Shown here: positions 21,514 through 30,485 of the stretch, in pieces
Numbering within the stretch: the stretch's first letter is position 1
Layout of the letters: each line of letters begins with the position of its first letter
Source of the DNA: Nonlabens sp. YIK11
GTDB taxonomy: Bacteria; Bacteroidota; Bacteroidia; Flavobacteriales; Flavobacteriaceae
Assembly: GCF_001413925.1 (NCBI RefSeq)
Contig: NZ_LBMJ01000001.1
Coordinates: forward strand, 1,590,001 to 1,654,000
DNA: 64,000 nucleotides
Direction of reading: 5' to 3'
Translations under genes and position numbers: made by a program
The notes under the pieces: generated by a model
What the model saw: only the letters and a program-made list of their open reading frames with translations
What the model was told of the DNA's origin: nothing
Databases searched by the model: none

Positions 21514-22350
21514 CTAACCGTGAATATGGTAACCACCATCGACATGGCGTATCTCTCCAGTAATGCGACATTCTGGACGGAAAAGGTGCACGATTTCAAA
21601 AGCAAGATCTTCTGGCCTCGCATTGCCCAGCGGGCTCATCCTGTTAGAGGTTTGTACATCTTCTGGACGTAGCGTGGCATTACCGGCCTTGCTGCCCATG
21701 AAAGGTGAAAATCTCAAGGCGTTGCAACGAATGTCGTACTTGCGTCCCAGCTCATCTGCCAGCTCCACGGTAATTCTTTCCAGTGCTGCCTTTGCAATAC
21801 TCATATTGCGATAGGGATGAAAAGTAACTTTGGCCGCGGCAATGTAGCTAAGTGAACAAATGGAAGCGCCATTTTGTAACACGCCTTTTTCCAATAAATG
21901 ACGTGTAACGCTGATCAAGGAATAGGCGCTCACATCCATGGTATCGCAAAATTCCTGCAAGGTCACCTCAATCAAAGGTTTTACTTCTTTCTTGCGTATG
22001 GTTTTATCCATGGCAATCGCGTGAAGAAAACCATCGAGTTTGATGTTTTTATCAGCTAATTCCTGTGCAAAACTGGCGATGTTATCATCGATGGTCACAT
22101 CTAAAATAGCGGTCAGGCTATCGCCCAACTCTTTTTTGACAGATGCCTTAAAGTCCTCATAGTTAGTGTTGAGAAACGCCTGAGCTTTTTCTGAAAGATT
22201 TTTGTGGTGTTTGCTCACACCTAAGCCTGTACAAACCACTTTGCCGCCATTTTTGACAATCTCGCGAGCGGTGTACATGGCTAGGGAATGCTCATCTGCT
22301 ATCCCTGTAATCAAAAAAGTTTTTCCTTGTAATGTCATAGTGTTTACCAT
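21514..22350 (-). CDS. fabI: Enoyl-[acyl-carrier-protein] reductase FabI
   Basis: Reduces trans-2-enoyl-ACP with NAD(P)H in fatty acid elongation. The 278-aa short-chain dehydrogenase has the FabI-type cofactor motif GIADEHSLA (16-24) and the catalytic Tyr/Lys pair with the diagnostic seven-residue spacing (Y180, K187 in YRNMSIAKAAL), plus a second tyrosine at 169 equivalent to E. coli Y146. It is slightly longer than E. coli FabI (262 aa). The ATG overlaps the stop of the fabH-like gene by seven bases, so the two are translationally coupled. Confidence 0.93.
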   Translation of the reverse strand: MVNTMTLQGKTFLITGIADEHSLAMYTAREIVKNGGKVVCTGLGVSKHHKNLSEKAQAFLNTNYEDFKASVKKELGDSLTAILDVTIDDNIASFAQELADKNIKLDGFLHAIAMDKTIRKKEVKPLIEVTLQEFCDTMDVSAYSLISVTRHLLEKGVLQNGASICSLSYIAAAKVTFHPYRNMSIAKAALERITVELADELGRKYDIRCNALRFSPFMGSKAGNATLRPEDVQTSNRMSPLGNARPEDLAFEIVHLFRPECRITGEIRHVDGGYHIHG

Positions 22351-23315
22351 TTATAAAGTGCTGTTCCCCAAGTCCATCCTGCGCCTACGGCAGCGAAAAG
22401 AATGAGGTCGCCTTTTTTGAGTAGTCCGTTTTTGTTGGTTTCGTCCAGCATGATCGGTATTGTGCCACCAGAAGTGTTGGCATAGCGATCCATGTTGGTA
22501 TGTACTTTTTCCCAAGGCAGACCAACGGTTTCTGCAATGGATTGTAGGATGCGTATGCTGGGTTGGTGTGGTATCATGTGATCCACTTGATCAATGGACA
22601 CTTTATTACGATCCAGCAGCTCATTGATGGATTTAGGAACCACATCGATAGCGGTTTGGAAAACGGCTTGACCATCCATCTGGAAATAGTGAAGGCCGTC
22701 ATTAACCGTTTCTTCAGAAGCTGGTTGTAAGGAACCACCAGCTGGAATATTCCAGGCGTCTTTACCACGACCATCAGTATGTAATAAGAAGTCTTGAAAA
22801 CCTTTGTCTTCTGTAGTATGTGAAATAACCATCGCGCCAGCGCCATCACCAAAAAACACAGAATCACGTCGATCCCAATCGGTGATATTTGAGAACGTAT
22901 CAGCGCCTATGACCAGCACATTTTTATACATACCTGATTTGATGAATTGTACTGCAGTAGCAATGGCAAAAACAGCACCAGAACACACTGCCGAAATATC
23001 AAAGGCCACGGCATCAAACGCTTCCAGATTCTCCTGAACAAAACAAGCACAAGATGGAGCAAGTTTGTCTGGAGTAGCTGTAGCAAGAATGATGAGATCA
23101 ATGTCCTTTGCTGTGAGACTTGCATTTTTAAGGGCATTTTGAGCCGCTTTTGTGGCAAGGTCACTTGTGGTCTCACCAGTACTGATGCGTCGTTCCTTAA
23201 TACCTAGATTCTTTTGTATCCAGGCATCGTTGGAACCAACTTTTTCAAAGTAATCGTTAGGGACGATATTTTCAGGCGCATAAGATCCTGTGCCACTTAT
23301 ATAAGCGTTGTTCAT
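22344..23315 (-). CDS. 3-oxoacyl-ACP synthase III (FabH-like)
   Basis: A 323-aa ketosynthase III that condenses an acyl-CoA primer with malonyl-ACP. The catalytic triad is complete: C111 in ISAVCSGAVFA, H250 in MIPHQPS and N280 in YANTSGGTIP. The GAGWTWG C-terminal motif is normal. Its coupling to fabI suggests work in fatty acid initiation, but many Bacteroidota carry several FabH paralogues and this one could serve a specialised lipid. Start ATG at 23315. Confidence 0.88.
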   Translation of the reverse strand: MNNAYISGTGSYAPENIVPNDYFEKVGSNDAWIQKNLGIKERRISTGETTSDLATKAAQNALKNASLTAKDIDLIILATATPDKLAPSCACFVQENLEAFDAVAFDISAVCSGAVFAIATAVQFIKSGMYKNVLVIGADTFSNITDWDRRDSVFFGDGAGAMVISHTTEDKGFQDFLLHTDGRGKDAWNIPAGGSLQPASEETVNDGLHYFQMDGQAVFQTAIDVVPKSINELLDRNKVSIDQVDHMIPHQPSIRILQSIAETVGLPWEKVHTNMDRYANTSGGTIPIMLDETNKNGLLKKGDLILFAAVGAGWTWGTALYKW

Positions 23316-23626
23316 GTAAATAGAGGTTTTGAGCTGCGAGAGTTGAGTCCAGATCCTACCGTCATTTTGGAAGGTGATTTGAATAAGGCGTATGGATAAA
23401 GTCTTTGCAAGAATTTTAAAAATAGAAGCAACAGTCTCTTGTTTGAATTCCGCGCAATCTACTAAGGCAACAATAATTTGCAGACTCCTTACGCCAGAAC
23501 TGTCCGATGCCCAAAGTACATAAAAAGCGTTAGGTTATTAATAAAAACACTGAAAACGAGCACTTTAAATAATAAATCCTCAAAAGAACTACCTGATTTT
23601 TGGAGCAGCCAGCAGCATTATGGGCT
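23316..23626. other. Intergenic stretch without recognised feature
   Basis: A 311-bp gap between the start of the fabH-like gene and the end of the helicase gene. I see no convincing open frame, RNA fold, repeat or full promoter box in it. Confidence 0.4.
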
Positions 23627-25951
23627 TTAGTCTACTACCTCTAACTTCGCAAAACGCAACAATAACTTCTTCAAACCACCTACTTGAAAGTTGATTTCAG
23701 CTTTTTTCTCGCCTCCAATACCTTCTAGGTTGACCACGGTTCCTTGACCAAAACGCGCATGGGAAACCTTAGTGCCAGGTTTTAGATCGCCTTCAAAGCC
23801 TGCTGGCGCTGGATTAGTTGAGGTACTTACAGGTCGCATCTTGCGCAGTTTGCGTATTTGCTCCTCGCTAGGTTTGCTAACTGTTGGTGGTGTACCGCTT
23901 CGTGGTTTGGTCTGGCGCAGTTTTGATTTATCGGGTTCATCCCATAGATGATCTGTCATCGCAGACTTGTATTTGTAGTCATCCATAGGAGTAGTATACT
24001 CCAGGTATTGATCATCAATTTCGGTAATGAATCTGCTGGGCTCTGCATCGACCAGTTTTCCCCAACGGTATCTACTTAGAGTATACGTCAGATAGGCTTG
24101 ATGTTCTGCTCTGGTAAGTGCCACGTAAAACAAGCGACGTTCTTCTTCCAATTCCTCACGAGTGTTCATACTCATACCACTAGGGAACAGATCTTCTTCC
24201 ATTCCTACGATATATAAGTATGGAAACTCAAGCCCTTTGGATAAGTGTACGGTCATGAGCGAAACACGATCTGTGTCGCCTGTATCTTTGTCTAGATCTG
24301 TGGCGAGTGCCACATCTTCCAGGAATTCTGCAAGGGAACCGCGAGCATCTGCAATTTCTTGTTGTCCTTCTACAAAGTCCCGCATACCATTGAGCAACTC
24401 TTCAATGTTTTCTATACGAGAAATTCCTTCCTGAGATCCATCTTTCTTAAGCTCAGTTAGAAGCGCACTTTTTTTAATCACATATTCCGTTAGCTCAAAA
24501 ACGTTCTGTGTTTCTTCCAGTGCCTGGAAGCTTTTGATCATGGTAGCAAAATTGCGCAATTTGGTTTTGGTTCCGCCGTTAATATTAGCTTCGACACGAT
24601 CAATGTTTTCGATAATCTCAAAGAGACTTTTGTCGTACTGCTTCGCTGCTACGATTAACTTGTCGATAGTAGTGGCGCCTATACCACGCGCTGGATAGTT
24701 GATCACACGTTTGATGGCTTCTTCATCTTTTGGATTGACAATCAATCGCAAATAGGAAAGAACATCCTTGACCTCTTTACGCTGATAGAAACTAAGGCCA
24801 CCATAAATACGATAGGGTATATCACGCTTGCGCAGTGCGTCTTCCATAGCTCTGGACTGCGCATTAGTTCTATAAAGAATCGCAAACTGATCATTGCCCA
24901 GCTGCTTATTCATCTTGTTTTCCCAGATGCTACTGGCCACAAAGCGGCCTTCTTCGGCATCGCTCATCAATCGGTGGACGATGATTTTAGGACCATCGTT
25001 GTTGGCGGTCCATACGACTTTGTCCAGTTTGGTTTTGTTGTGCTCAATGATGGAATTGGCAGCCTCAACAATATTTTTTGTCGAACGATAATTTTGCTCC
25101 AGTCGGTAGGCTTTTACATCATCATAATCACGCTGGAAGTTCAGGATGTTGTTAATGTTTGCACCGCGAAATGCATAGATCGACTGGGCATCGTCTCCTA
25201 CCACGCAAATGTTTTGGAATTTATCTGACAGTGCTTTGACAATCAGGTATTGTGAGTGGTTGGTATCTTGATACTCATCCACCAGGATATATTGAAAACG
25301 ATGTTGGTACTTGGCCAACACATCTGGAAAACGATTCAAAAGCTCATTGGTTTTAAGCAATAAATCATCAAAATCCATCGCGCCAGCTTTAAAACAGCGC
25401 TCCACATATTCTTTATAAATGTCGCCAAATCGAGGTCGCCTCGCCATCGCGTCTGCCTCTTGCAAATCAGGATCTGCAAAATAGGCACGCACAGTAATCA
25501 GACTGTTTTTGAGCGACGAGATTCTGGAAAAAATCTGTTTGTATTTGTAGACATCCTTATCCAGTCCCATTTCCTTGATGATGGCGCTGGTAAGTCGCTG
25601 GGAATCTTGGGAGTCATAAATCGTGAAGTTGGATGGATAGCCCAATTTATCGGCTTCCATGCGCAGCAATCGCGCAAAAACCGAGTGAAAAGTTCCCATC
25701 CACAAATTTTTGGATTCGCTGGCACCCACAATTTCGGCAATACGGTTTTTCATCTCACGCGCCGCCTTGTTGGTAAATGTCAATGCCAAAATATTGAACG
25801 GATCTACACCTTGCTGCATCAGGTAAGCGATGCGTAAAGTCAATACACGTGTCTTGCCAGATCCAGCACCGGCAATCACGATCATGGGACCATCTTTTTG
25901 CAGGACTGGAAGCCGCTGCGCGTCATTTAATTGGGATAAATAATCTTCCAA
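23627..25951 (-). CDS. UvrD/PcrA-type DNA helicase
   Basis: A 774-aa superfamily 1A 3'-5' helicase for DNA repair and replication conflicts. Motifs in order: Walker A AGAGSGKT (about 28-35), GTFHS, DEYQDTN, GDDAQSIYAFRGA, QNYRST, and the C-terminal VHLSKGLEFP and VALTRAEH. The C-terminal region ends in a Tudor-like segment (HARFGQGTVVNLEG…), typical of PcrA-type proteins that contact RNA polymerase. The start codon is TTG (MEDYLSQLND), fitting the usual start of homologues. Confidence 0.93.
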   Translation of the reverse strand: MEDYLSQLNDAQRLPVLQKDGPMIVIAGAGSGKTRVLTLRIAYLMQQGVDPFNILALTFTNKAAREMKNRIAEIVGASESKNLWMGTFHSVFARLLRMEADKLGYPSNFTIYDSQDSQRLTSAIIKEMGLDKDVYKYKQIFSRISSLKNSLITVRAYFADPDLQEADAMARRPRFGDIYKEYVERCFKAGAMDFDDLLLKTNELLNRFPDVLAKYQHRFQYILVDEYQDTNHSQYLIVKALSDKFQNICVVGDDAQSIYAFRGANINNILNFQRDYDDVKAYRLEQNYRSTKNIVEAANSIIEHNKTKLDKVVWTANNDGPKIIVHRLMSDAEEGRFVASSIWENKMNKQLGNDQFAILYRTNAQSRAMEDALRKRDIPYRIYGGLSFYQRKEVKDVLSYLRLIVNPKDEEAIKRVINYPARGIGATTIDKLIVAAKQYDKSLFEIIENIDRVEANINGGTKTKLRNFATMIKSFQALEETQNVFELTEYVIKKSALLTELKKDGSQEGISRIENIEELLNGMRDFVEGQQEIADARGSLAEFLEDVALATDLDKDTGDTDRVSLMTVHLSKGLEFPYLYIVGMEEDLFPSGMSMNTREELEEERRLFYVALTRAEHQAYLTYTLSRYRWGKLVDAEPSRFITEIDDQYLEYTTPMDDYKYKSAMTDHLWDEPDKSKLRQTKPRSGTPPTVSKPSEEQIRKLRKMRPVSTSTNPAPAGFEGDLKPGTKVSHARFGQGTVVNLEGIGGEKKAEINFQVGGLKKLLLRFAKLEVVD

Positions 25952-25998
25952 AATCTACTTCATTTTCTGATCTATAAAGATAAGGTTTGATGGGAGTT

Positions 25999-26014
25999 CG
26001 CTTTCGCGAAAGCG
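25999..26014. repeat. Palindrome copy 7 (intergenic)
   Basis: Perfect copy in the divergent region between the helicase and the glutamate synthase-like gene; flanks extend the symmetry to AGTTCG…CGAACT. Confidence 0.9.
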
Positions 26015-26118
26015 AACTAAATACCATCCTTTTTTCAACAAAACAGCCACATTTTTATGCTAAAGACAAAGTCCTACTGCGATGACATATTGTATTTTTA
26101 GGGCTCTAAAGACCGCCT

Positions 26119-27675
26119 ATGGAATCCATGTGGGAATTTTTGAGCAGTATAGCCTGGTACTGGTATTTGATACTCTTGATCATTATCGTGTTTCTCTATG
26201 ACATCTTACAGCGTCGTCATATCATTTTACGCAACTTCCCGGTGGTGGGACATTTTAGATACTGGCTGGAAAGTATTGGTCCAGAGTTGCGCCAATACAT
26301 CGTGGCAAACAACAGGGAAGAGTTACCCTTTAACAGGATCGAGCGCGGTTGGATCTATGCCAGTGCCAAAAATGAGAACAATTACGAGGGTTTTGGAACC
26401 GATAGAGACATCTATGCCAACCAGTATATTTTTATCAATAACTCCATGATGTCGCATAAGGTCGAGAAAGGATCTGTTACAGATCTGGAACCGTCCTTCC
26501 TGCCGTGCGCTAAGGTCATGGGCGCTGCAAAAAATAGAAAAAGGCCTTATCGGCCTGCAAGTGTGATTAATATTTCGGCAATGAGTTACGGCAGTTTGAG
26601 CGCCAAGGCACTGGACGCCATGAATAATGGTGCCAAAAAAGTACATGCCTACCACAATACCGGTGAAGGTGGTTTGTCACCGTACCACAAACGTGGTGCA
26701 GACGTCGTTTTTCATTTTGGTACTGGGTACTTTGGGGTTAGAGATGACGAAGGGAATTTCTCCATGGAAAAGTTGAAAAAACTCGTGGAAGAGAATCCGC
26801 AAATTAGAGCGATTGAAGTCAAGCTATCCCAAGGCGCCAAACCTGGTAAAGGTGGCGTGCTGCCTGGCTCAAAAATCACTAAAGAAATAAGTGAGATACG
26901 ACACGTTCCGATGGGCGAGGACGTTCTATCGCCACCTACGCATAGTGCTTTCCAAGGTGTCAAAGGGCTTGTAGATTTTGTTGAACAAATTGCCACAGAA
27001 ACTGGACTACCTACCGGAATCAAAGCTGCCATAGGAAAACTGGAACAATGGGAAGAACTGGCAGAAATTATGAAAACTACCGGTAAAGGCCCAGATTTTA
27101 TCACGGTTGATGGTGGAGAAGGTGGAACTGGCGCAGCACCCCCTAGTTTTGCAGACCATGTGTCGCTTCCATGGGTTTTTGGGTTTTCAGATTTGTATCA
27201 AGTGTTTCAGCAGCGTGACTTAACTACTGATATTGTATTTATCGCCAGTGGTAAATTAGGTTTTCCAGCCAAAGCTGCCATGGCATTTTCCATGGGAGCT
27301 GATTGTATCAATGTAGCACGTGAAGCCATGATCTCCATAGGGTGTATACAGGCAAAAGTGTGTCACAACAACACTTGCCCTACAGGTGTCGCTACGCAGA
27401 ACAAGTGGCTACAACGCGGTATCGTTGTTCCTGAAAAAGCTGAACGCCTTGCAAGCTATTTCAAGAAATTCAATAAGGAATTGCTGGAAATCACGCATGC
27501 AGCCGGATATGAACATCCTTGTCAATTTGATATGCGCGATGTGGATGTAAGCACCGGTGATACCAACATGACTCAAACCCTGGAATACACCTACAAATAC
27601 CAAAAAACTCCCGTAGAATTTAAGGGTATGCAGGCTTTAAAAGAGTGTGAACACCTAGGTGGTTCACGTCATTAA
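26119..27675 (+). CDS. Membrane-anchored FMN-binding glutamate synthase-like protein
   Basis: A 518-aa protein of the GltB-like domain family. An N-terminal hydrophobic anchor (about residues 10-30) is followed by the FMN-binding barrel with NISAMSYGSLS, NTGEGGLSPYH, IEVKLSQGAKPGKGG and VDGGEGGTGAAP. A 3Fe-4S-type cysteine cluster is present as C-x5-C-x4-C in CIQAKVCHNNTC. Glutaminase domain and NADPH subunit are missing, so it is not full glutamate synthase; such orphan proteins are widespread and their reaction is not settled. A small conserved gene follows at 20 nt. Confidence 0.88.
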   Translation: MESMWEFLSSIAWYWYLILLIIIVFLYDILQRRHIILRNFPVVGHFRYWLESIGPELRQYIVANNREELPFNRIERGWIYASAKNENNYEGFGTDRDIYANQYIFINNSMMSHKVEKGSVTDLEPSFLPCAKVMGAAKNRKRPYRPASVINISAMSYGSLSAKALDAMNNGAKKVHAYHNTGEGGLSPYHKRGADVVFHFGTGYFGVRDDEGNFSMEKLKKLVEENPQIRAIEVKLSQGAKPGKGGVLPGSKITKEISEIRHVPMGEDVLSPPTHSAFQGVKGLVDFVEQIATETGLPTGIKAAIGKLEQWEELAEIMKTTGKGPDFITVDGGEGGTGAAPPSFADHVSLPWVFGFSDLYQVFQQRDLTTDIVFIASGKLGFPAKAAMAFSMGADCINVAREAMISIGCIQAKVCHNNTCPTGVATQNKWLQRGIVVPEKAERLASYFKKFNKELLEITHAAGYEHPCQFDMRDVDVSTGDTNMTQTLEYTYKYQKTPVEFKGMQALKECEHLGGSRH

Positions 27676-27694
27676 TATCGAAATAGAAGTTTAA

Positions 27695-28213
27695 ATGAAT
27701 CTTACAACAACTCAATTACTCATTGCTTTTGTACCAGCGCTTATCGTGGGTGCTGTAGCTTATTTATTGATCAGTTCTTTTTTGAAGAATGAAGAAAACC
27801 GTCGCATCTATCTTGCCGGTAAATCTTTAAAACCCAAAACCTTGCCCATGCGCATGGCGGCCTACGAACGATTGACGCTTTTTTTGGAACGCATGAAACC
27901 CAATAGCTTGTTGGTCAGAACTCTACCAGGTCATCTTTCTAAAAGCGAATACGAGAATAAACTCATTACGACCATAGAGCAAGAGTTTGAACACAATATC
28001 GCCCAGCAGATTTATTTCACAGAAGAATGTTGGAATGTGATTAGGGCAGCAAAAAACACGACCATTCAGAAAATAAGACAAGTAGGCATGAGCGACAAAT
28101 CACATACTGCGGAAGAACTACGCGCACAAATTATCAATGAATTCATGGATGGTCCAGCAACTAGCGAAACGGCATTGAGTTTTGTGAGAAGAGAAGTTAG
28201 AGAGTTGTTTTAG
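27695..28213 (+). CDS. Conserved membrane-anchored protein of unknown function
   Basis: A 172-aa protein with one N-terminal transmembrane segment (about 8-28, LLIAFVPALIVGAVAYLLISS) and a helical cytosolic part (YERLTLFLERMKPNSLLVRTL…YENKLITTIEQEFEHNIAQQIYF). I recognise it only as a conserved flavobacterial hypothetical. It follows the glutamate synthase-like gene by 19 nt and is likely in the same transcript. Confidence 0.75.
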   Translation: MNLTTTQLLIAFVPALIVGAVAYLLISSFLKNEENRRIYLAGKSLKPKTLPMRMAAYERLTLFLERMKPNSLLVRTLPGHLSKSEYENKLITTIEQEFEHNIAQQIYFTEECWNVIRAAKNTTIQKIRQVGMSDKSHTAEELRAQIINEFMDGPATSETALSFVRREVRELF

Positions 28214-28306
28214 GTTTAGGCATTAGGCATGAATTCTTGTGACATATCCTGAAGATTCTTAAATCAAGTGGATCGTAAAATTCAAGTCCAGATTGGAAAT
28301 CCAATT

Positions 28307-30403
28307 CTACAAATCAGTTACCAATCTCAAATTCTCCTGCTCTCTTTCAGTCAATAATTCTACGACCTTTTCCATCAAGGGTTTATTGGCTTCTTTTGCA
28401 TATTGCTCATTAACCAATTTGCGGGCATATTGATAGAAGCGATAGTTATGGTGCAGCGCTGCTTGATAGAGATCGAGATAGTTTTGATCGTCTAGATATC
28501 CTAAGGCTATCAAATAATCAAAAGCAGTCTGTCGCGTTGAGGTGCTGTAAATCGGTTTGGTGTATTCTTGCAATTGGCCTAGGTATGCTGTTCGATCATT
28601 GTTTGAGAATCCTGTTGAATTGATGGCTAGTGTCAACCAAGCCATGTCCAGAGATTCATTGGTAGTTGACCATGCTTTTTTTGCCGTTTTGAGCAATCGG
28701 GCTTTATCGGTAGCGGCATTCCAAAGCAGCACCAAAGCATTTTCTCTGGTAGCATAGGATGCATCGGTCAACATTCCAGAAATCATTTCTTTATTATAGT
28801 CATTGATTTCTTGCGCTGTCAAGGTGATCAACTGGCGTATTTCCAGATTATTGGTCGCCGCCGCTCGTTCTAGGAGATCATACTTGCGAGTGTCTTCATG
28901 CAAACTTAATTGGCCTACCATTTCTAGAACCATTTGTTTTTGCACCGGTGGCTGCAGCGTCTCTTTGTAACTGTTCAATGCCTCTTGAAAAGGAGAGATA
29001 CGTCTGGCCAGCAGCTGTAGGTAGGCTTCCATAAACAAGTCTTTGCGCAATAGGCGTAAAGCCTCGTTGCTAGGGAACTGATTGCTGGTTAACCATGTGG
29101 CTTTATAAGAAGCTAGATCCTTTCCAGACTCTTGAGACATAATATCCAGAAAATCATCTGTCGTTGCATTTTTGAATGCATATTCCTTCAAAAAGCGTTT
29201 GATTCCTGCCTTGAATGCCGCATCGCCTACCAGATCTCTTAAGGCATGAATGGCCCAGGCACCATGCTGATAAAAAGTAAGAGAACTTGCCGCTGGATCC
29301 AGCAAGGCAGTGCTTTTCCCTGACTGATTCTGTTCATTGAGTAATTCTGCCTGCTCGTAGAGATTCACGTGATAATGCTCATCACCGTATAGATGTCGTT
29401 CGGCAAGCATGGCATAATAAGTTGCAAAACCTTCATGCAGCCAGTGGTGCGTTCCAGACGCTGCAGTGACTAGATCGCCAAACCATTGGTGCGCGAGTTC
29501 GTGAGCATTTACAGTGACATAGCTGCGATCCACAGCGCCCAACTCGTCTTGCACAAACTGATCATCAAAAATCGTTGTGCCCGTATTTTCCATGCCGGCA
29601 TACAAGAAATCCTTGACGGGAATTTGCTTATAATTTTGCCATGGATAGGCAATCCCTATCTCATTTTCAAGAAAGTCAAAGATCTCCTTAGTATGAACAA
29701 AGGTACTTGACACCTTTTGCTCATCTTCAGGATAATAGTACATATCCAACGGCACGCCACTTTGAGAGGTTGCCGTTGATATTGCATAATTTCCCACGAC
29801 GACCGCTACCAGATAACTAGACATGGGATGTGTCATATCATAATTCCAGGTCATTTGGTCACCTTCACCTTTTTTGGAAATGAGATTTCCATTGGCAACC
29901 ACAGTGAGATCATCTGGTGCGGTAACACTTATATCCCATTCCATTTTTTCGTTCATGTCATCTATGCTGGGCAGCCAGTTGCTGGTATATTTTCCTTGAC
30001 CTTGCGTCCACGCCTGTTCCCAGCGTCCATCGACATCACTGTCAATAAAATACATGGCTTTGTTGGGTTGACTTTTAAATGCAATGGTGATGGTGGTTTT
30101 TTCGCTTTCGCGAAAGCGATATTTCACAACTATTCCTGCATCGTTCTGGCTGGAGATCATAGAAGGATGCGTGGTGGAACTCGCCGTAAACTCCACAATA
30201 TTTTTTGCATCGATCAAAATCTGATCGGTATCTTGAAGAATATTGATGTCAAAAGTTACCGTACCGCTTACCATCTCTTGGGCTGGATCCATCGTGATTT
30301 GGACCTTAGCACTCTGGAAATCAACCGCTGGTTGATCTATTCCTTGGGCGTAGTTTTGAGTCGTTAGAAAAGTGAAGAACAATAAAACAAATAGAAATCT
30401 CAT
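28307..30403 (-). CDS. M1 family metallopeptidase
   Basis: A 698-aa exported zinc aminopeptidase-type protein. Signal peptide MRFLFVLLFFTFLTTQNYAQ ends before QGIDQP; the upstream ATG at 30457 would add 18 residues in front and is not preferred. The M1 exopeptidase motif AGMEN (269-273) and zinc motif HELAHQWF (H301, E302, H305) with E324 in HEGFATYY are complete. An M1 C-terminal helical repeat region follows. A palindrome copy encodes RFRESEKTT in the N-terminal beta domain. Probably digests peptides in the periplasm or outside. Confidence 0.93.
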   Translation of the reverse strand: MRFLFVLLFFTFLTTQNYAQGIDQPAVDFQSAKVQITMDPAQEMVSGTVTFDINILQDTDQILIDAKNIVEFTASSTTHPSMISSQNDAGIVVKYRFRESEKTTITIAFKSQPNKAMYFIDSDVDGRWEQAWTQGQGKYTSNWLPSIDDMNEKMEWDISVTAPDDLTVVANGNLISKKGEGDQMTWNYDMTHPMSSYLVAVVVGNYAISTATSQSGVPLDMYYYPEDEQKVSSTFVHTKEIFDFLENEIGIAYPWQNYKQIPVKDFLYAGMENTGTTIFDDQFVQDELGAVDRSYVTVNAHELAHQWFGDLVTAASGTHHWLHEGFATYYAMLAERHLYGDEHYHVNLYEQAELLNEQNQSGKSTALLDPAASSLTFYQHGAWAIHALRDLVGDAAFKAGIKRFLKEYAFKNATTDDFLDIMSQESGKDLASYKATWLTSNQFPSNEALRLLRKDLFMEAYLQLLARRISPFQEALNSYKETLQPPVQKQMVLEMVGQLSLHEDTRKYDLLERAAATNNLEIRQLITLTAQEINDYNKEMISGMLTDASYATRENALVLLWNAATDKARLLKTAKKAWSTTNESLDMAWLTLAINSTGFSNNDRTAYLGQLQEYTKPIYSTSTRQTAFDYLIALGYLDDQNYLDLYQAALHHNYRFYQYARKLVNEQYAKEANKPLMEKVVELLTEREQENLRLVTDL
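30103..30118. repeat. Palindrome copy 8 (in coding sequence)
   Basis: Perfect copy in the M1 peptidase gene, read on the minus strand as R-F-R-E-S-E, the same frame as in the glycosyltransferase. Confidence 0.9.
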
Positions 30404-30485
30404 AGGCTGCCAAAATACAAATATCATGCGGTTTATAGGACGCTCAAGTTGTCGCAAAGTTTAGTCTTGACCATTCCTTGCGGCA